Assembly: GCA_945828345.1 (NCBI GenBank)
Contig: CALZRA010000009.1
Coordinates: 1 to 37,057 of the forward strand
DNA length: 37,057 nt
Direction of reading: 5' to 3'
Origin: an uncultured Bacteroidales bacterium
GTDB lineage: Bacteria; Bacteroidota; Bacteroidia; Bacteroidales; Bacteroidaceae
The first letter of the stretch is position 1. Every line of letters begins with the position of its first letter. The notes below the pieces were generated by a model. It did no database searches, was not told the DNA's origin, and was given only the letters and a program-made list of their open reading frames with translations. Below are positions 10,201-17,236 of the stretch, one piece after another. The translations under genes were made by a program, and so were the position numbers.

Positions 10201-11051
10201 CTCGGAAATTCGCTGCCGCTCACTTCCTTCACCATATAGACACCACCTGATACATACTGTCCGTTGTTGCTCAGCGAGGCATGGGTGATGTACATGATGC
10301 CATCGACATGGGCATGCCAGCGTCCGGTTTCGGTTTCGTCGAATCCGATAGGGCTGTAGCTCTGCTTGTCGCGGTGATACACGTAACTGAAATTACCGCC
10401 CAGGTCGTAGCTGGTCGGCAGGTAGCTGAACGACATGCAGCCCACGATGGTGTTGCCGTCGGGCGAGATGTCGGTGAAGCGGTTCATCTTCTGGTCCATG
10501 TGTGCCATGTCGCGGGTGGGTATGCCCGGCGTGGCAAGCAGCTGGTTGGTGCTCAGGTCCCACAAGGCGACCTTCTCTTCATAGAGTCGGTTGGGGTCAG
10601 AATAGTTCAGGCGGCCTACCGCATATTTGCCATCGGGAGTCACAGCACTCACCATGCCCTGGTTGGCTTCGCCGTCTAAGTTCAGATAAGTCCATTTGCC
10701 TGTTGCCACGGTGTAATAAGCGGGCCGGTTGTTCAACAAGCCGACCACGATGTTGCCGTCGTTGGTCACGTCGAAGGCTGCACTGCTGAACACGGTGTCG
10801 GCGTTCAGTCCCTCGGTGAGCAGGGTGGATGCTCCGGTGGAAACGTCCACTATACGGGCACCGGTCATGTAATTGGCATCTTCTGCGCTTGCACCGCAAG
10901 CCACGGCCCATAGTCCGTTGTCCGACAGACGTTGGATTATGCCTCCGTCGTCGAAACTGTAATACCTGTAGACGGGCTTGTCACTGCCCTGTGCCAGCAA
11001 TGCCACAGCGCAGGACAGCCAGATGAGTCCAAGTACGGAAAACTTTTTCAT
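7245..11051 (-). CDS. Large secreted mosaic protein: Ig-like, choice-of-anchor J, Omp28 and C-terminal sorting domains
   Basis: Predicted outer-membrane or secreted protein of 1268 residues, function unknown. Signal peptide at residues 1-20 (MKKFSVLGLIWLSCAVALLA). Residues ~20-400 look like a beta-propeller-type region with repeated phrases such as SAVTPDGKYAVGRL and DISPDGNTIVG. Two Ig-like domains follow (VTPKAGASLSKLNTLQLTF and VTTASPKDGATLGKLDL). A choice-of-anchor J/cleaved-adhesin type lectin domain (LFSDDFSEGLNNFML ... DDWLVIPQLHI) spans about 640-830. An Omp28-like thioredoxin-fold domain starts near 940 (VLEEFTGVDCTNCPLGHEVI) with a CxxC pair. The C-terminus (VQLLAADGRVLAQ ... VVTGKVAVY) fits a T9SS type A sorting signal. 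A candidate -7 box lies at 11199-11206. Similar mosaics in Bacteroidales are cell-surface proteins. Confidence 0.86.
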   Translation of the reverse strand: MKKFSVLGLIWLSCAVALLAQGSDKPVYRYYSFDDGGIIQRLSDNGLWAVACGASAEDANYMTGARIVDVSTGASTLLTEGLNADTVFSSAAFDVTNDGNIVVGLLNNRPAYYTVATGKWTYLNLDGEANQGMVSAVTPDGKYAVGRLNYSDPNRLYEEKVALWDLSTNQLLATPGIPTRDMAHMDQKMNRFTDISPDGNTIVGCMSFSYLPTSYDLGGNFSYVYHRDKQSYSPIGFDETETGRWHAHVDGIMYITHASLSNNGQYVSGGVYMVKEVSGSEFPSEYEIPYVYDVATGVISLYDDTESTDKSTWCVDNNGQAYATSPSSNPYRDFSVRSGKYWIGFTESVIQLYGVDVVGNMGQENSGTPVGIDDSCLTIASVIGPHESYIVTLPESLPEMAGKTNLLSSYGVTPKAGASLSKLNTLQLTFDRKVMVAGDADAVQLLKVIGSEEVARSVGFAADGNTVTIKFRKGTLSDGEPYRVLIPAKTICLANDPTRYNNEIRITYVGRDEKPVAVTTASPKDGATLGKLDLATSPIVLTFDTGVFISSAEARGKLYQEGIDTPFADLLLAYGDNKVMAYPSTTQYLYKDVAYRVEIPAGQITDVTGNANTANELIVLNYQGAYEREISYDENVLFSDDFSEGLNNFMLLDNDLLTPNETSQTLGFTQNNYAWVPVWDEDATANVAAGSTSMYNPAGQSDDWLVIPQLHIVDQLCNLSFKSQSYYSSATDRLKVYVWENNNVYNGLNASIVNKIRTEGTLVYDEVQSPGEQEGVLAGDWRENAVSLKDFAGKYVYIAFVNDNTAQSAVFIDDVKVLHDLPYFVAITNDDTFVGATEATIKGVVDIRDKEEVFTTAQLTLRNAQGETVDEIKVEGLSLKAGDKYEFTFAKPLPLQVGEVNGYTIDLKFNDVENSLNKSIKVLAFTPTKRVVLEEFTGVDCTNCPLGHEVIDRLSSYYGDLFIPMALHCYTGDPYAVGVNNYAAYLNLTAAPSGIIQRSGTVTYPMVSTEGGYTMYAPEGTNPLWIETVAAEMNKETEAEISSAATLSADGDIYTVPVELRYALNADKLNLKLFIVVLENGLVSYQKNGFSSVSDENLGEWGKGGRYGVPMVSPYTFNHVVRGWEGATFTGTPDLLPESVKAGEVYTTELQFEVPATVSNSRNTDLVLMLFDGNTDRLINACKVNLSQSEGIDGPASRPAADIRPVAGGVQVNAGSPATVQLLAADGRVLAQTDGQGLLTLRAPGYQGVAIVRVTTSAGVVTGKVAVY

Positions 11052-11198
11052 AATTCAGAGAAAGAGGTTAGGGTTGGTTGATTCTTCAAACAGCATACAG
11101 GCTGCAACTCAGCAAAAAACAACATCGAGCAGCAGCCTTCAGTATGGGTCTTGCAGTTTAGCCTTGTGTGTCCGCCTGTACATCCAGACAGACGGCAG

Positions 11199-11206
11199 CA
11201 AATGTA
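11199..11206 (-). promoter_or_regulatory. Candidate Bacteroidetes -7 box for the 7245-11051 gene
   Basis: On the minus strand the octamer is TACATTTG, fitting TAnnTTTG, about 148 bases before the start codon. No good -33 TTTG is found at the usual 19-21 base spacing, so support is partial. Confidence 0.45.
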
Positions 11207-11360
11207 ATCATTTCCAAACTATTACATTTTCCTGAAGCATCTTTTTAACATTGTAACACCGAAAACTCCCCGCTTTTTGTAGGCAGATTCACGTAGAGAC
11301 TGTGTGTTGATTGAAAGTTGGGAGTTTAAAGCGTGATTCAGGTTAGAAGTTGGAATGATG

Positions 11361-11674
11361 TGAGTTGAGAAGTTGCCGTTAGTTGACAAGCGTTCAAGGC
11401 ACGCCCCGAAGGGGCAATGAGCACTTAGCCCAGGGCTTCGCCCTGGGTGGGTTGACCGCCGACAATGCGCCCTGAAAGGGCAAAAGCGTTAGAATACATG
11501 TGTTTTCGTATCAACGCTTTTGCCCTTTCAGGGCGCACTTCATTGCTTCATATCCACCCAGGGCGATGCCCTGGGCTATGCGCTGTTGCCCCTCCGGGGC
11601 GTGCCTTGAACCCTTGCTGACCAGAACGGGGCGTACTTTGAACCCTTGTCAACTAACGGCAACTTCTCAACTCA
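11361..11674. repeat. ~314-bp palindromic intergenic element, copy B
   Basis: Perfect 30-bp terminal inverted repeats lie at 11361-11390 and 11645-11674, beginning TGAGTTGAGAAGTTGCCG. Inside, both halves are imperfect mirror images: CGTTCAAGGCACG, GCCCCGAAGGGGC, CCCAGGGCTTCGCCCTGGG and GCCCTGAAAGGGC on the left, and the complements in reverse order on the right. The whole element can fold into one long foldback centred near 11500. The right end contains an extra duplication of GGGCGT...TTGAACCCTTG. It shares internal modules with copies at 6920-7230 and 22747-22853 but has different outermost ends. No gene is present in 11052-11713. Confidence 0.82.
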
Positions 11675-11713
11675 AATCTTTCCAACTTCTCAACTATACA
11701 CTTTCAACTTTTC

Positions 11714-14389
11714 TCATAACGCCAACCTCTCAATGGTGGAAAGCAGCTGCTTGCCCTGCCCCACGGCATAGCCCTGCGTACAATGGACTACGCGGTTGAA
11801 GGTGTCGGCCACGATGAGCACGGGCTGTTCGCCGCCACGCATCAGGCCATTTTGCTTCAGTTCATTTTCTGCCACACGCTGACTGTCGATGCCGAACACC
11901 ACCGTAGCGGGCAGATTCGGGAAGTCGGCACGGCTGCGGCTGAAACGTTCGTATTCCTTGACCGACGAAAAAAGCAGCACAATGGGACGGCCCCACGCTT
12001 CGAGTTCGGCACGCTGCTGCTCCAAGTCGTGCAACAGATGGATGCTGGGCTCGTGGGCGGCACGCAGCAGGGCCAGCACATAATAGCCACGGCCTGTGAC
12101 AGAAAGCAGCGAACGCAGCTGCCGGCCTGCCTGCACGGGCTGAAACAGGTTTTCACTGTTGAAAGAGCCTATCACCTCGACCGCCCCTGCCTGTTGGGGC
12201 ATGAGCAGTGTGTCGGTCAGCGTCGTTTCGCCCTGAAGCGGGAAGACGCGCAGCTGCGCCTGTACGGATCCGTCGGCCCGGCGTGTTCCCGACACTAACA
12301 GATAGTCTCCTGCCGCCACACGCGACGGTTTGCGGAACAGCTCCTGCCACGTGGCCGTTTCAGGATAATTCTGCAACACGGGCAGTCCGCCCTGCAAGGC
12401 ACTCAGGGTGAAGTGCTGGTAGTAGCCGGGATTCTCCATATAGCGGCGCGGCGCATAGTACAGCTTCAGGCGGCCGGTAGCCGGCTGGGCACTGTCGGCC
12501 TGTGCGGCAGCCGACGGAGTGAGCAGTGCTACTGACCACTGTGCATGGTCCTCATCGGGCATCTCCTCCAGTTCACGCTGCGCCACATACTGCGCTGCTC
12601 CCGTCACGGGGTCAATGCGCGCTGCCCAACCTGCCGAACGGCACAGAGCCACAAACAGCAAGGCGCGCGCCAGTTCGTCGCCTTGGCGCGAAGCCAAGGT
12701 ACGTTCGGGTGACTGTGACAGTCGCTGCCTGTTCCAATCGGCATTGTCGGCTATATTCCCGGCAATCCATTGGGCCACAGCCTCCGGCCCCTGTTTGCAC
12801 GCACGGCCCACCTCGTCGGGCAGTTGTTCGAACTGCTGCCGCCAGGGCGTGAGGTGTTCGTCGGCGATGCGGGGAGAATATATATAACGGTACACAAACC
12901 AGCGTTGTACCTCGGGCAGCGCATCGGCCACCTCCAGATGAGCGCGCTGCAGGTGGCTGCGAAGCACGGCGGGCGAGAAGTCGCGCAGGTCCTTGTCCGA
13001 CAGCGTACGCAACCATTTCAGCGTGCGCGGGGCATCGTTTCCGTTGAGCAAGGCCAGCAGGTTGCGCCAGTTGCCACAAGCCCGCTTGGCCCAATGGTTC
13101 AGGGTGTCGAAAGGGATATGCTGCTGCCGGCTGAATTGTACCAAGGTAGCCGAATCGGCAAAGGTGGCTGTATAAGCGGCACGGAGCGAGTCCTCGTAGG
13201 CTAAACGCCGGTTCAACCGGGCTGCTGCCTCCTCCGCCACCTGAGGTCGGTTGGCATGGGGCGGAGGCGGAGTCAAGGTGAAGCGCTGCGAAAGGCGTTC
13301 GCCGCTGCGGTGGACCAGCTTCAGCACCACATTGTCACTACCTGCATGTACAGGGGCAAAACCATAACGGCCGCGATGAGAGGCCCATACCACGAGGTCG
13401 CCTTTTCCCGTCACAATCGAAGCTTGCCCCTTGCGGTCGGCCACGGCGCGCTTCACGGTGTAGAACTCTGCATAGTTGTATACCTTAAAGTCTACCGTAG
13501 CCTGCGGGCAGGGCTTGCCTGCGCCGTCGGTCACGGTCACAGTGGTACGCACGGTCGGGGCGTAGTTCGAGGTCAGGTTGATTTCGGTGTAGCAGGGATT
13601 GGCATCCATGATTTCGTCACCACCCCGATAACGGCCAAAGACCTTGGTGTGCATCAGCATGCCACGCGAGGCAGGCTCGTTGAACCAGGCCAGGTCGAGC
13701 ACAGTCTCGGGCTCGCAGGCTCCCATGAAGTGCCAAGACCCGTCTACCCACACTTCGACCCAGGCATGGTTGTCATCGGTATGTGCCCAGCGCGGGGTAT
13801 AGACCTGCCGGGCAGGAATGCCCACCGTGCGCAGGGCTGCGACGGCGAGCGTACTTTCCTCGCCACAGCGGCCTGTGGCAGTGAGCAAAGTGGCCATGGG
13901 CGATGAGGTCCGTGCGTCCGAAGGCTTGTAGCTGACGTGCTCATGACACCAGTGGTTGATCTCCAGTGCGGCCTCCGCCATGGTCAGCCGGGCCACACGC
14001 TGCTTCAGTTCTTGGTAATAGGCCGTACGGAAAGCGTCAAGGTGCTCGTTGTTCACCCTGACGGGCAGCACAAAGTGACACCACAAGCTGTCAGGTACCG
14101 CCGTGCCCCAAGGCATTTCGCTGCGGGCCTTCAGTGCACATTCGGTCTGTTGGCGGTGATAGTCCACGCTGTAGTCCACCACATCAGGCCAGGGCATGTA
14201 GGCATACAGGAACTCAAGTGCCGTTCGGCATTCGTGGCTCACCCTGAGCTTGGCCAGGCTGTCGGGCAGTTGTAGTGCCGAAAGCGCTGCAAAGCGTCGG
14301 CGGTAATCCTGCTGTGCCCGTTCAAGCGATTGGGCAGATGTACTGGCCGCCATCATCAGCAGCAGTACGCAAGTCATTATCTGTTTCAT
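11714..14389 (-). CDS. Secreted transglutaminase-like domain protein with thioredoxin-like C-terminus
   Basis: 891-residue predicted exported protein. Signal peptide at residues 1-19 (MKQIMTCVLLLMMAASTSA). The transglutaminase-like core lies at about 140-225: the nucleophile Cys is near residue 174 in TGRCGEESTLAVAALRTVG and the His near 208 in DDNHAWVEVWVDGSWHFMGA. The third catalytic residue, normally an Asp soon after the His strand, is not obvious, since the segment reads MGACEPE. I recall that segment as typical of a Bacteroidales subgroup. A carboxypeptidase-like or Ig-like insert may follow (TVTDGAGKPCPQATVDFKVYN). The last ~150 residues (SIHLLHDLEQQRAELEAWGR, PIVLLFSSVKEYERF) look thioredoxin-like but lack a CxxC. 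It could be a periplasmic cysteine peptidase. The neighbour upstream on the same strand is the TauE permease, 88 bases away. Confidence 0.85.
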   Translation of the reverse strand: MKQIMTCVLLLMMAASTSAQSLERAQQDYRRRFAALSALQLPDSLAKLRVSHECRTALEFLYAYMPWPDVVDYSVDYHRQQTECALKARSEMPWGTAVPDSLWCHFVLPVRVNNEHLDAFRTAYYQELKQRVARLTMAEAALEINHWCHEHVSYKPSDARTSSPMATLLTATGRCGEESTLAVAALRTVGIPARQVYTPRWAHTDDNHAWVEVWVDGSWHFMGACEPETVLDLAWFNEPASRGMLMHTKVFGRYRGGDEIMDANPCYTEINLTSNYAPTVRTTVTVTDGAGKPCPQATVDFKVYNYAEFYTVKRAVADRKGQASIVTGKGDLVVWASHRGRYGFAPVHAGSDNVVLKLVHRSGERLSQRFTLTPPPPHANRPQVAEEAAARLNRRLAYEDSLRAAYTATFADSATLVQFSRQQHIPFDTLNHWAKRACGNWRNLLALLNGNDAPRTLKWLRTLSDKDLRDFSPAVLRSHLQRAHLEVADALPEVQRWFVYRYIYSPRIADEHLTPWRQQFEQLPDEVGRACKQGPEAVAQWIAGNIADNADWNRQRLSQSPERTLASRQGDELARALLFVALCRSAGWAARIDPVTGAAQYVAQRELEEMPDEDHAQWSVALLTPSAAAQADSAQPATGRLKLYYAPRRYMENPGYYQHFTLSALQGGLPVLQNYPETATWQELFRKPSRVAAGDYLLVSGTRRADGSVQAQLRVFPLQGETTLTDTLLMPQQAGAVEVIGSFNSENLFQPVQAGRQLRSLLSVTGRGYYVLALLRAAHEPSIHLLHDLEQQRAELEAWGRPIVLLFSSVKEYERFSRSRADFPNLPATVVFGIDSQRVAENELKQNGLMRGGEQPVLIVADTFNRVVHCTQGYAVGQGKQLLSTIERLAL

Positions 14390-14477
14390 TGAAAAAAACT
14401 TTTCTTCGGTTGGGGTTGAACGTTGATCATGGGGAACACTCCATGGACGCTATCGCCATCATGCACCCTACTCCACC

Positions 14478-15191
14478 TCATGACGCGATGGCCACCATTC
14501 CGCTGATGCCGATATACAAATACACCAGCTTCTTCAAGGTGGGAAGCGACAGCCTGTTGTATACCAAACTGCCAAGCCAAGTGCCCACCAGTACGGCTGG
14601 CACGGCGTAACACCATGCACTGGCCACCTCCTGGGTGAGAAATCCTGACTGCGCCCTATAGACTGTCATCATGCAGTTGCCTATCAGGAAATAGCACTGC
14701 GTCCATGCCGTGTATCTGTCCTTTGACTCATAAACGGCGAGGAAGTATAGCACTGCAGGCGGCCCCTGCATACCGAACAGCCCGCCCATTATACCCGAGA
14801 GCAAGCCTAACACAACCTGCACCCCGAGCGTTCCGCGTACTGTGATACGCTCCGCAAAGAAACCGTAGTATACGGCTGACAAGACGAGCGTCACGCCAAG
14901 CACATATTTCACGGTCTCGCCCCTGAGCCATGTCAGCATCCGGACCGCAACGAAGCTCGCCAACAGGAAGCTGACAAGTATCGGCAGCAGTTTTCTCCAT
15001 GCTATCTCCCGTCGGTACTTGACGGTCAGCAAGAACGATGTCACGGCAGCGAGCAATCCTGACAGGGTGGTCGCCTCGCCATACGACGGCAGCAAGAACG
15101 GCAAAACCGTCATGATGAAGATTCCGAAACCGAAACCCGTCGTGCGCTGCACGAAGGCCGCACCTATTGTGAACAGAATGAGTGTGATCAT
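14478..15191 (-). CDS. TauE/SafE family sulfite exporter-like permease
   Basis: 237-residue membrane protein with about seven to eight hydrophobic segments, the usual size of the TauE/SafE (DUF81) family of putative anion or sulfur-compound permeases. The family half-repeats are visible: an N-terminal GFGFGIFIMTVLPFLLPS (about 19-36) and a mid-protein GLLSGIMGGLFGMQGPPAVLYFL (about 129-151), which carries the characteristic GxxxG...GPP motif. The ATG at 15191 gives a direct membrane start (MITLILFTIGAAF). The upstream DNA is the remnant of an AAA-ATPase gene, with a -7 box at 15441-15448 that may now serve this permease. Substrate unknown. Confidence 0.87.
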   Translation of the reverse strand: MITLILFTIGAAFVQRTTGFGFGIFIMTVLPFLLPSYGEATTLSGLLAAVTSFLLTVKYRREIAWRKLLPILVSFLLASFVAVRMLTWLRGETVKYVLGVTLVLSAVYYGFFAERITVRGTLGVQVVLGLLSGIMGGLFGMQGPPAVLYFLAVYESKDRYTAWTQCYFLIGNCMMTVYRAQSGFLTQEVASAWCYAVPAVLVGTWLGSLVYNRLSLPTLKKLVYLYIGISGMVAIAS

Positions 15192-15222
15192 ATCGCGACA
15201 ACGCCTGCTGACTCCGACCTAT

Positions 15223-15443
15223 TCAACATCTGACCTCTACGCGCATAAAGCCGTCTGTCGTTCCCTTCTCTGACGGGAAGTGGATGCCCGAGGCGATGCC
15301 CCTGCGGCTGTCGGCAGCATAGGGCTTGGCGCAGCCCTTCTCTCCTGTCTGCCTGAGGGCAGCCCCTGAACAATCTGTTCGAAATCCTGTATGCCTATGG
15401 GGTATTTCCTATGCGCGGTATGAGATGCAGGTTTATGGTGCAA
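15223..15443 (-). pseudogene. Collapsed remnant of an AAA-ATPase/DUF1703 (PD-(D/E)XK) family gene
   Basis: Two ends of a very common Bacteroidales protein family survive, almost joined. From a TTG at 15443 the frame reads RKYPIGIQDFEQIVQ, the hallmark N-terminus of the AAA-ATPase-like/DUF1703 family (usually RKYPIGIQ(D/N)FE...). After 15366 a different frame reads ALRQTGEKGCAKPYAADSRR and continues GIHFPSEKGTTDGFMRVE to a stop at 15223-15225. That matches the family's C-terminus (AL.QI.EKGYAKPY..D.R...IGI.FS..). The intact family is about 500 residues, so nearly the whole gene has been deleted with a frame change at the join. The identification rests on remembered family motifs. Confidence 0.65.
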
Positions 15444-15448
15444 AAGTA
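15441..15448 (-). promoter_or_regulatory. Candidate -7 box ahead of the pseudogene and TauE permease
   Basis: On the minus strand the octamer is TACTTTTG, a perfect TAnnTTTG. A matching -33 element is not clear at the expected spacing. It sits directly at the start of the ATPase remnant, about 250 bases before the permease start. Confidence 0.5.
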
Positions 15449-15563
15449 GACAAAACCCGCGAGCTTCTACACCGCCACCCTATAGAAATCGTTTTTCTTC
15501 AGAGGAAAAACGCCCGTTTTTCCCGTCAAAAACAGTTTCAGCGGCATAAAAAATGAGATTCAG

Positions 15564-15594
15564 GTTGTTTGTTGCAAAAAAAGGTGTACTTTTG
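15564..15594 (+). promoter_or_regulatory. Promoter of the rplU-rpmA operon
   Basis: The -7 box TACTTTTG at 15587-15594 fits TAnnTTTG exactly. A degenerate -33 (GTTG/TTGT around 15564-15568) lies 18-19 bases upstream, and a perfect TTTG at 15568-15571 is slightly too close. It is followed by TGCAGCC, a context common at strong Bacteroidetes promoters, and leaves a leader of about 80 bases before the rplU ATG. Confidence 0.7.
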
Positions 15595-15613
15595 CAGCCG
15601 TTTAGAGTCCGAC

Positions 15614-15653
15614 GGGGCCAAACAAGAGGCTGCGGGTGCAGTCCGCCTCCCGG
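15614..15653 (+). promoter_or_regulatory. Possible structured leader of rplU
   Basis: The transcript leader can fold: CTGC/GCAG around a GGGT loop, inside GAGG/CCTC and an outer GGG/CCC closing pair. It is not followed by a T-run, so it is not a terminator. An autoregulatory binding site for L21 or L27 is possible but speculative. Confidence 0.25.
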
Positions 15654-15682
15654 AAAAAACCGTTTTACACACATTATATTCA

Positions 15683-16000
15683 ATGTACGCAATCGTTGAG
15701 ATTAACGGTCAGCAGTTCAAAGCAGAAGAGGGCAAGAAGCTCTTTGTAAACCACATCTGCGGTGCCGAAAACGGCCAGACTGTTGAATTTGAGAAAGTGT
15801 TGTTGATTGACAACAATGGCGAAGTGAAGGTAGGTGCTCCTACTGTTGACGGCGCCAAGGTAGTATGCGAAGTGCTCTCTCCGCTGGTAAAGGGCGACAA
15901 GGTGCTTGTATTCCACAAGAAGCGCCGCAAGGGCTATCGCAAGCTGAACGGCTATCGCCACCAGTTCACTGAATTGACAATCAAGAACGTAATTGCTTAA
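15683..16000 (+). CDS. rplU: 50S ribosomal protein L21
   Basis: 105-residue protein beginning [20 protein letters not shown] and containing [45 protein letters not shown], the conserved L21 core and its basic KKRRKGYRK tail that contacts 23S rRNA. Structural component of the large ribosomal subunit. The ATG at 15683 is chosen over the longer in-frame extension because L21 universally begins MYAI or a close variant. It lies 22 bases upstream of rpmA, the near-universal L21-L27 pair, and they share a promoter at 15564-15594. Confidence 0.98.
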   Translation: MYAIVEINGQQFKAEEGKKLFVNHICGAENGQTVEFEKVLLIDNNGEVKVGAPTVDGAKVVCEVLSPLVKGDKVLVFHKKRRKGYRKLNGYRHQFTELTIKNVIA

Positions 16001-16022
16001 TCCTTAAAAGTTTCAGAAAGAC

Positions 16023-16286
16023 ATGGCACACAAAAAAGGTGTAGGTAGTTCTAAGAACGGCCGTGAGTCGGCTTCACAGAGATTAGGCGTTAAGATTTGG
16101 GGCGGCCAGACCTGCGTGGCCGGCAACATCATTGTCCGTCAGCGTGGCACGGTTCACTATCCCGGCAAGAACGTGGGTATGGGCAAGGATCACACGCTTT
16201 ATGCGCTCGTAGACGGCGTGGTATCGTTCCACCGCGGCAGTCGTGACCGCAGCGTGGTATCGGTTGCTCCCGAAGCTGAGGCTTAA
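16023..16286 (+). CDS. rpmA: 50S ribosomal protein L27
   Basis: 87-residue protein with the L27 signature [20 protein letters not shown], then [23 protein letters not shown] and the conserved HPG-like segment [20 protein letters not shown]27 reaches toward the peptidyl-transferase centre of the 50S subunit. There is no N-terminal extension of the kind cleaved in Firmicutes, since the protein starts directly with MAHKKG. It is the second gene of the operon, with a terminator at 16325-16358. Confidence 0.98.
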   Translation: MAHKKGVGSSKNGRESASQRLGVKIWGGQTCVAGNIIVRQRGTVHYPGKNVGMGKDHTLYALVDGVVSFHRGSRDRSVVSVAPEAEA

Positions 16287-16324
16287 CAGCACACTGGTAG
16301 AACCCTACTGAAAAAAGTAAAGCG

Positions 16325-16358
16325 GGCCGCTTCCCTACAGGAGGCGGCTCTTGCTTTT
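16325..16358 (+). terminator. Intrinsic terminator of rplU-rpmA
   Basis: Stem GCCGCTTCC/GGAGGCGGC with one G-T pair and a short loop, followed by TCTTGCTTTT, starting about 40 bases after the rpmA stop. Confidence 0.75.
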
Positions 16359-16430
16359 GATACGGCTGTTACTACAACTCTATATAGCCACTGCAAAACT
16401 ATTGAAGGGACCCCGTTTAGACTGCCTGCG

Positions 16431-16455
16431 ATTGTCCACCAGGCTGGTGGACAAT
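16431..16455. repeat. Perfect 11-bp hairpin
   Basis: ATTGTCCACCA (16431-16441) and its complement TGGTGGACAAT (16445-16455) flank a 3-base GGC loop. There is no adjacent T-run and no gene nearby, so its role is unknown. Confidence 0.7.
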
Positions 16456-16648
16456 TATCCATTATGAAGAATAGAACACAAACCTGTGCTTGACAATTCA
16501 CGTCATTTCGTTATCGATTGCCCCTCATTAGCATCATCGAATTTCAAACTGTATGTTTTCAAGGATGATGGATAAGGGGATAACTTGTCCGTATTGCGCA
16601 AGTTGAGTTATATAATAGGCATCGGAAAGTCAGCCAGTCTCTTTTTCT
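16456..16648. other. Gene-free stretch
   Basis: The region between the rpmA terminator and the minus-strand terminator at 16814 has no convincing coding frame. Apart from the repeats listed separately it is AT-richer than its surroundings. I see no RNA gene in it. Confidence 0.5.
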
Positions 16649-16711
16649 GTAGAAGATATCTGAAACTGCAGTTTCAGTAGTACTGATACTGGAGTTTCAG
16701 ATATCTTCTAC
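16649..16711. repeat. 24-bp inverted repeat with inner palindrome
   Basis: The left arm at 16649-16672 begins GTAGAAGATATCTGAAACT and its complement lies at 16688-16711, with a single mismatch. The 15-base loop contains the near-palindrome TCAGTAGTACTGA. A strong cruciform or RNA hairpin is possible. Confidence 0.8.
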
Positions 16712-16718
16712 TGGCATG

Positions 16719-16769
16719 GAAGTACTACTCCTTCAGCAGAGAAGTACTACTCCTTCAGCAGAGAAGTAT
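16719..16769. repeat. Tandem 22-bp direct repeat
   Basis: Two identical 22-base units, 16719-16740 and 16741-16762, begin GAAGTACTACTCC. A third, broken unit starts at 16763 (GAAGTAT). It directly follows the inverted repeat at 16649-16711. Confidence 0.85.
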
Positions 16770-16813
16770 CTATAACATGTGCTGGGGATAGAACTTATAT
16801 GGGGGAAGGTTCT

Positions 16814-16853
16814 AAAAAAGTGCCGGCCGCGCGAATCTCTTCGGGCGACCGGC
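16814..16853 (-). terminator. Intrinsic terminator of the 17024-19672 gene pair
   Basis: On the minus strand, arms GCCGGTCGC and GCGGCCGGC (one G-T pair) close over a ~14-base loop and are followed by ACTTTTTTAGA. It lies about 170 bases after the 61-residue peptide gene. Confidence 0.75.
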
Positions 16854-17023
16854 AATGAGAAAAAAATTACTTATACCTGCAGGGATGCTCCCCGCAAGTG
16901 GGGAAACCATGCAGCAGACCTACATGGCCTGCCGTATGGTTATGCTTTAGTCTTCGTCAGTACCCCAAATCTGACTGCTGTAGTCTTTGCCGCCGGAATC
17001 AGGGTGCTGCCTCGCTATTCTTA

Positions 17024-17209
17024 CTATTCCATATTAGACCAAATGTCATTGCCCCATTCCTTCTTCCCTGAATTAAAGCCAGACTCAGAAGTAATGGTCG
17101 TGCTGCCGTTACCAATAGAAACGCCATCGGCTTTGCTGGATGCAGCCAACATGCCTTCAAAGGTCATTATGAAGCATTCGGTGGCGGGAGTGATATATGC
17201 TTTCTTCAT
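17024..17209 (-). CDS. 61-residue conserved-type small protein, unknown function
   Basis: The peptide begins MKKAYITPATECFIMTFEGM and ends KKEWGNDIWSNME. The opening MKK.YI.P....... followed by a hydrophobic LAAS and a Gly/Ser-rich acidic tail is the pattern of many short Prevotella and Bacteroides proteins of unknown role found beside surface-protein genes. It starts 27 bases downstream of the large secreted gene on the same strand, and the terminator at 16814-16853 closes the pair, so co-transcription is likely. No lipobox or clear signal peptidase site is seen. The reading frame is real mainly on pattern and context. Confidence 0.65.
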   Translation of the reverse strand: MKKAYITPATECFIMTFEGMLAASSKADGVSIGNGSTTITSESGFNSGKKEWGNDIWSNME

Positions 17210-17236
17210 TGTCTTATGAATTTTCGTTGATAATGT

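Noticed and set aside
16431-16769. CRISPR-like array
   Set aside because: Only two exact contiguous 22-mers without spacers, and no cas gene.
16779-17219. 146-codon plus-strand frame across the terminator region
   Set aside because: It runs over the minus-strand terminator and the antisense of the small peptide gene, and has no family features.
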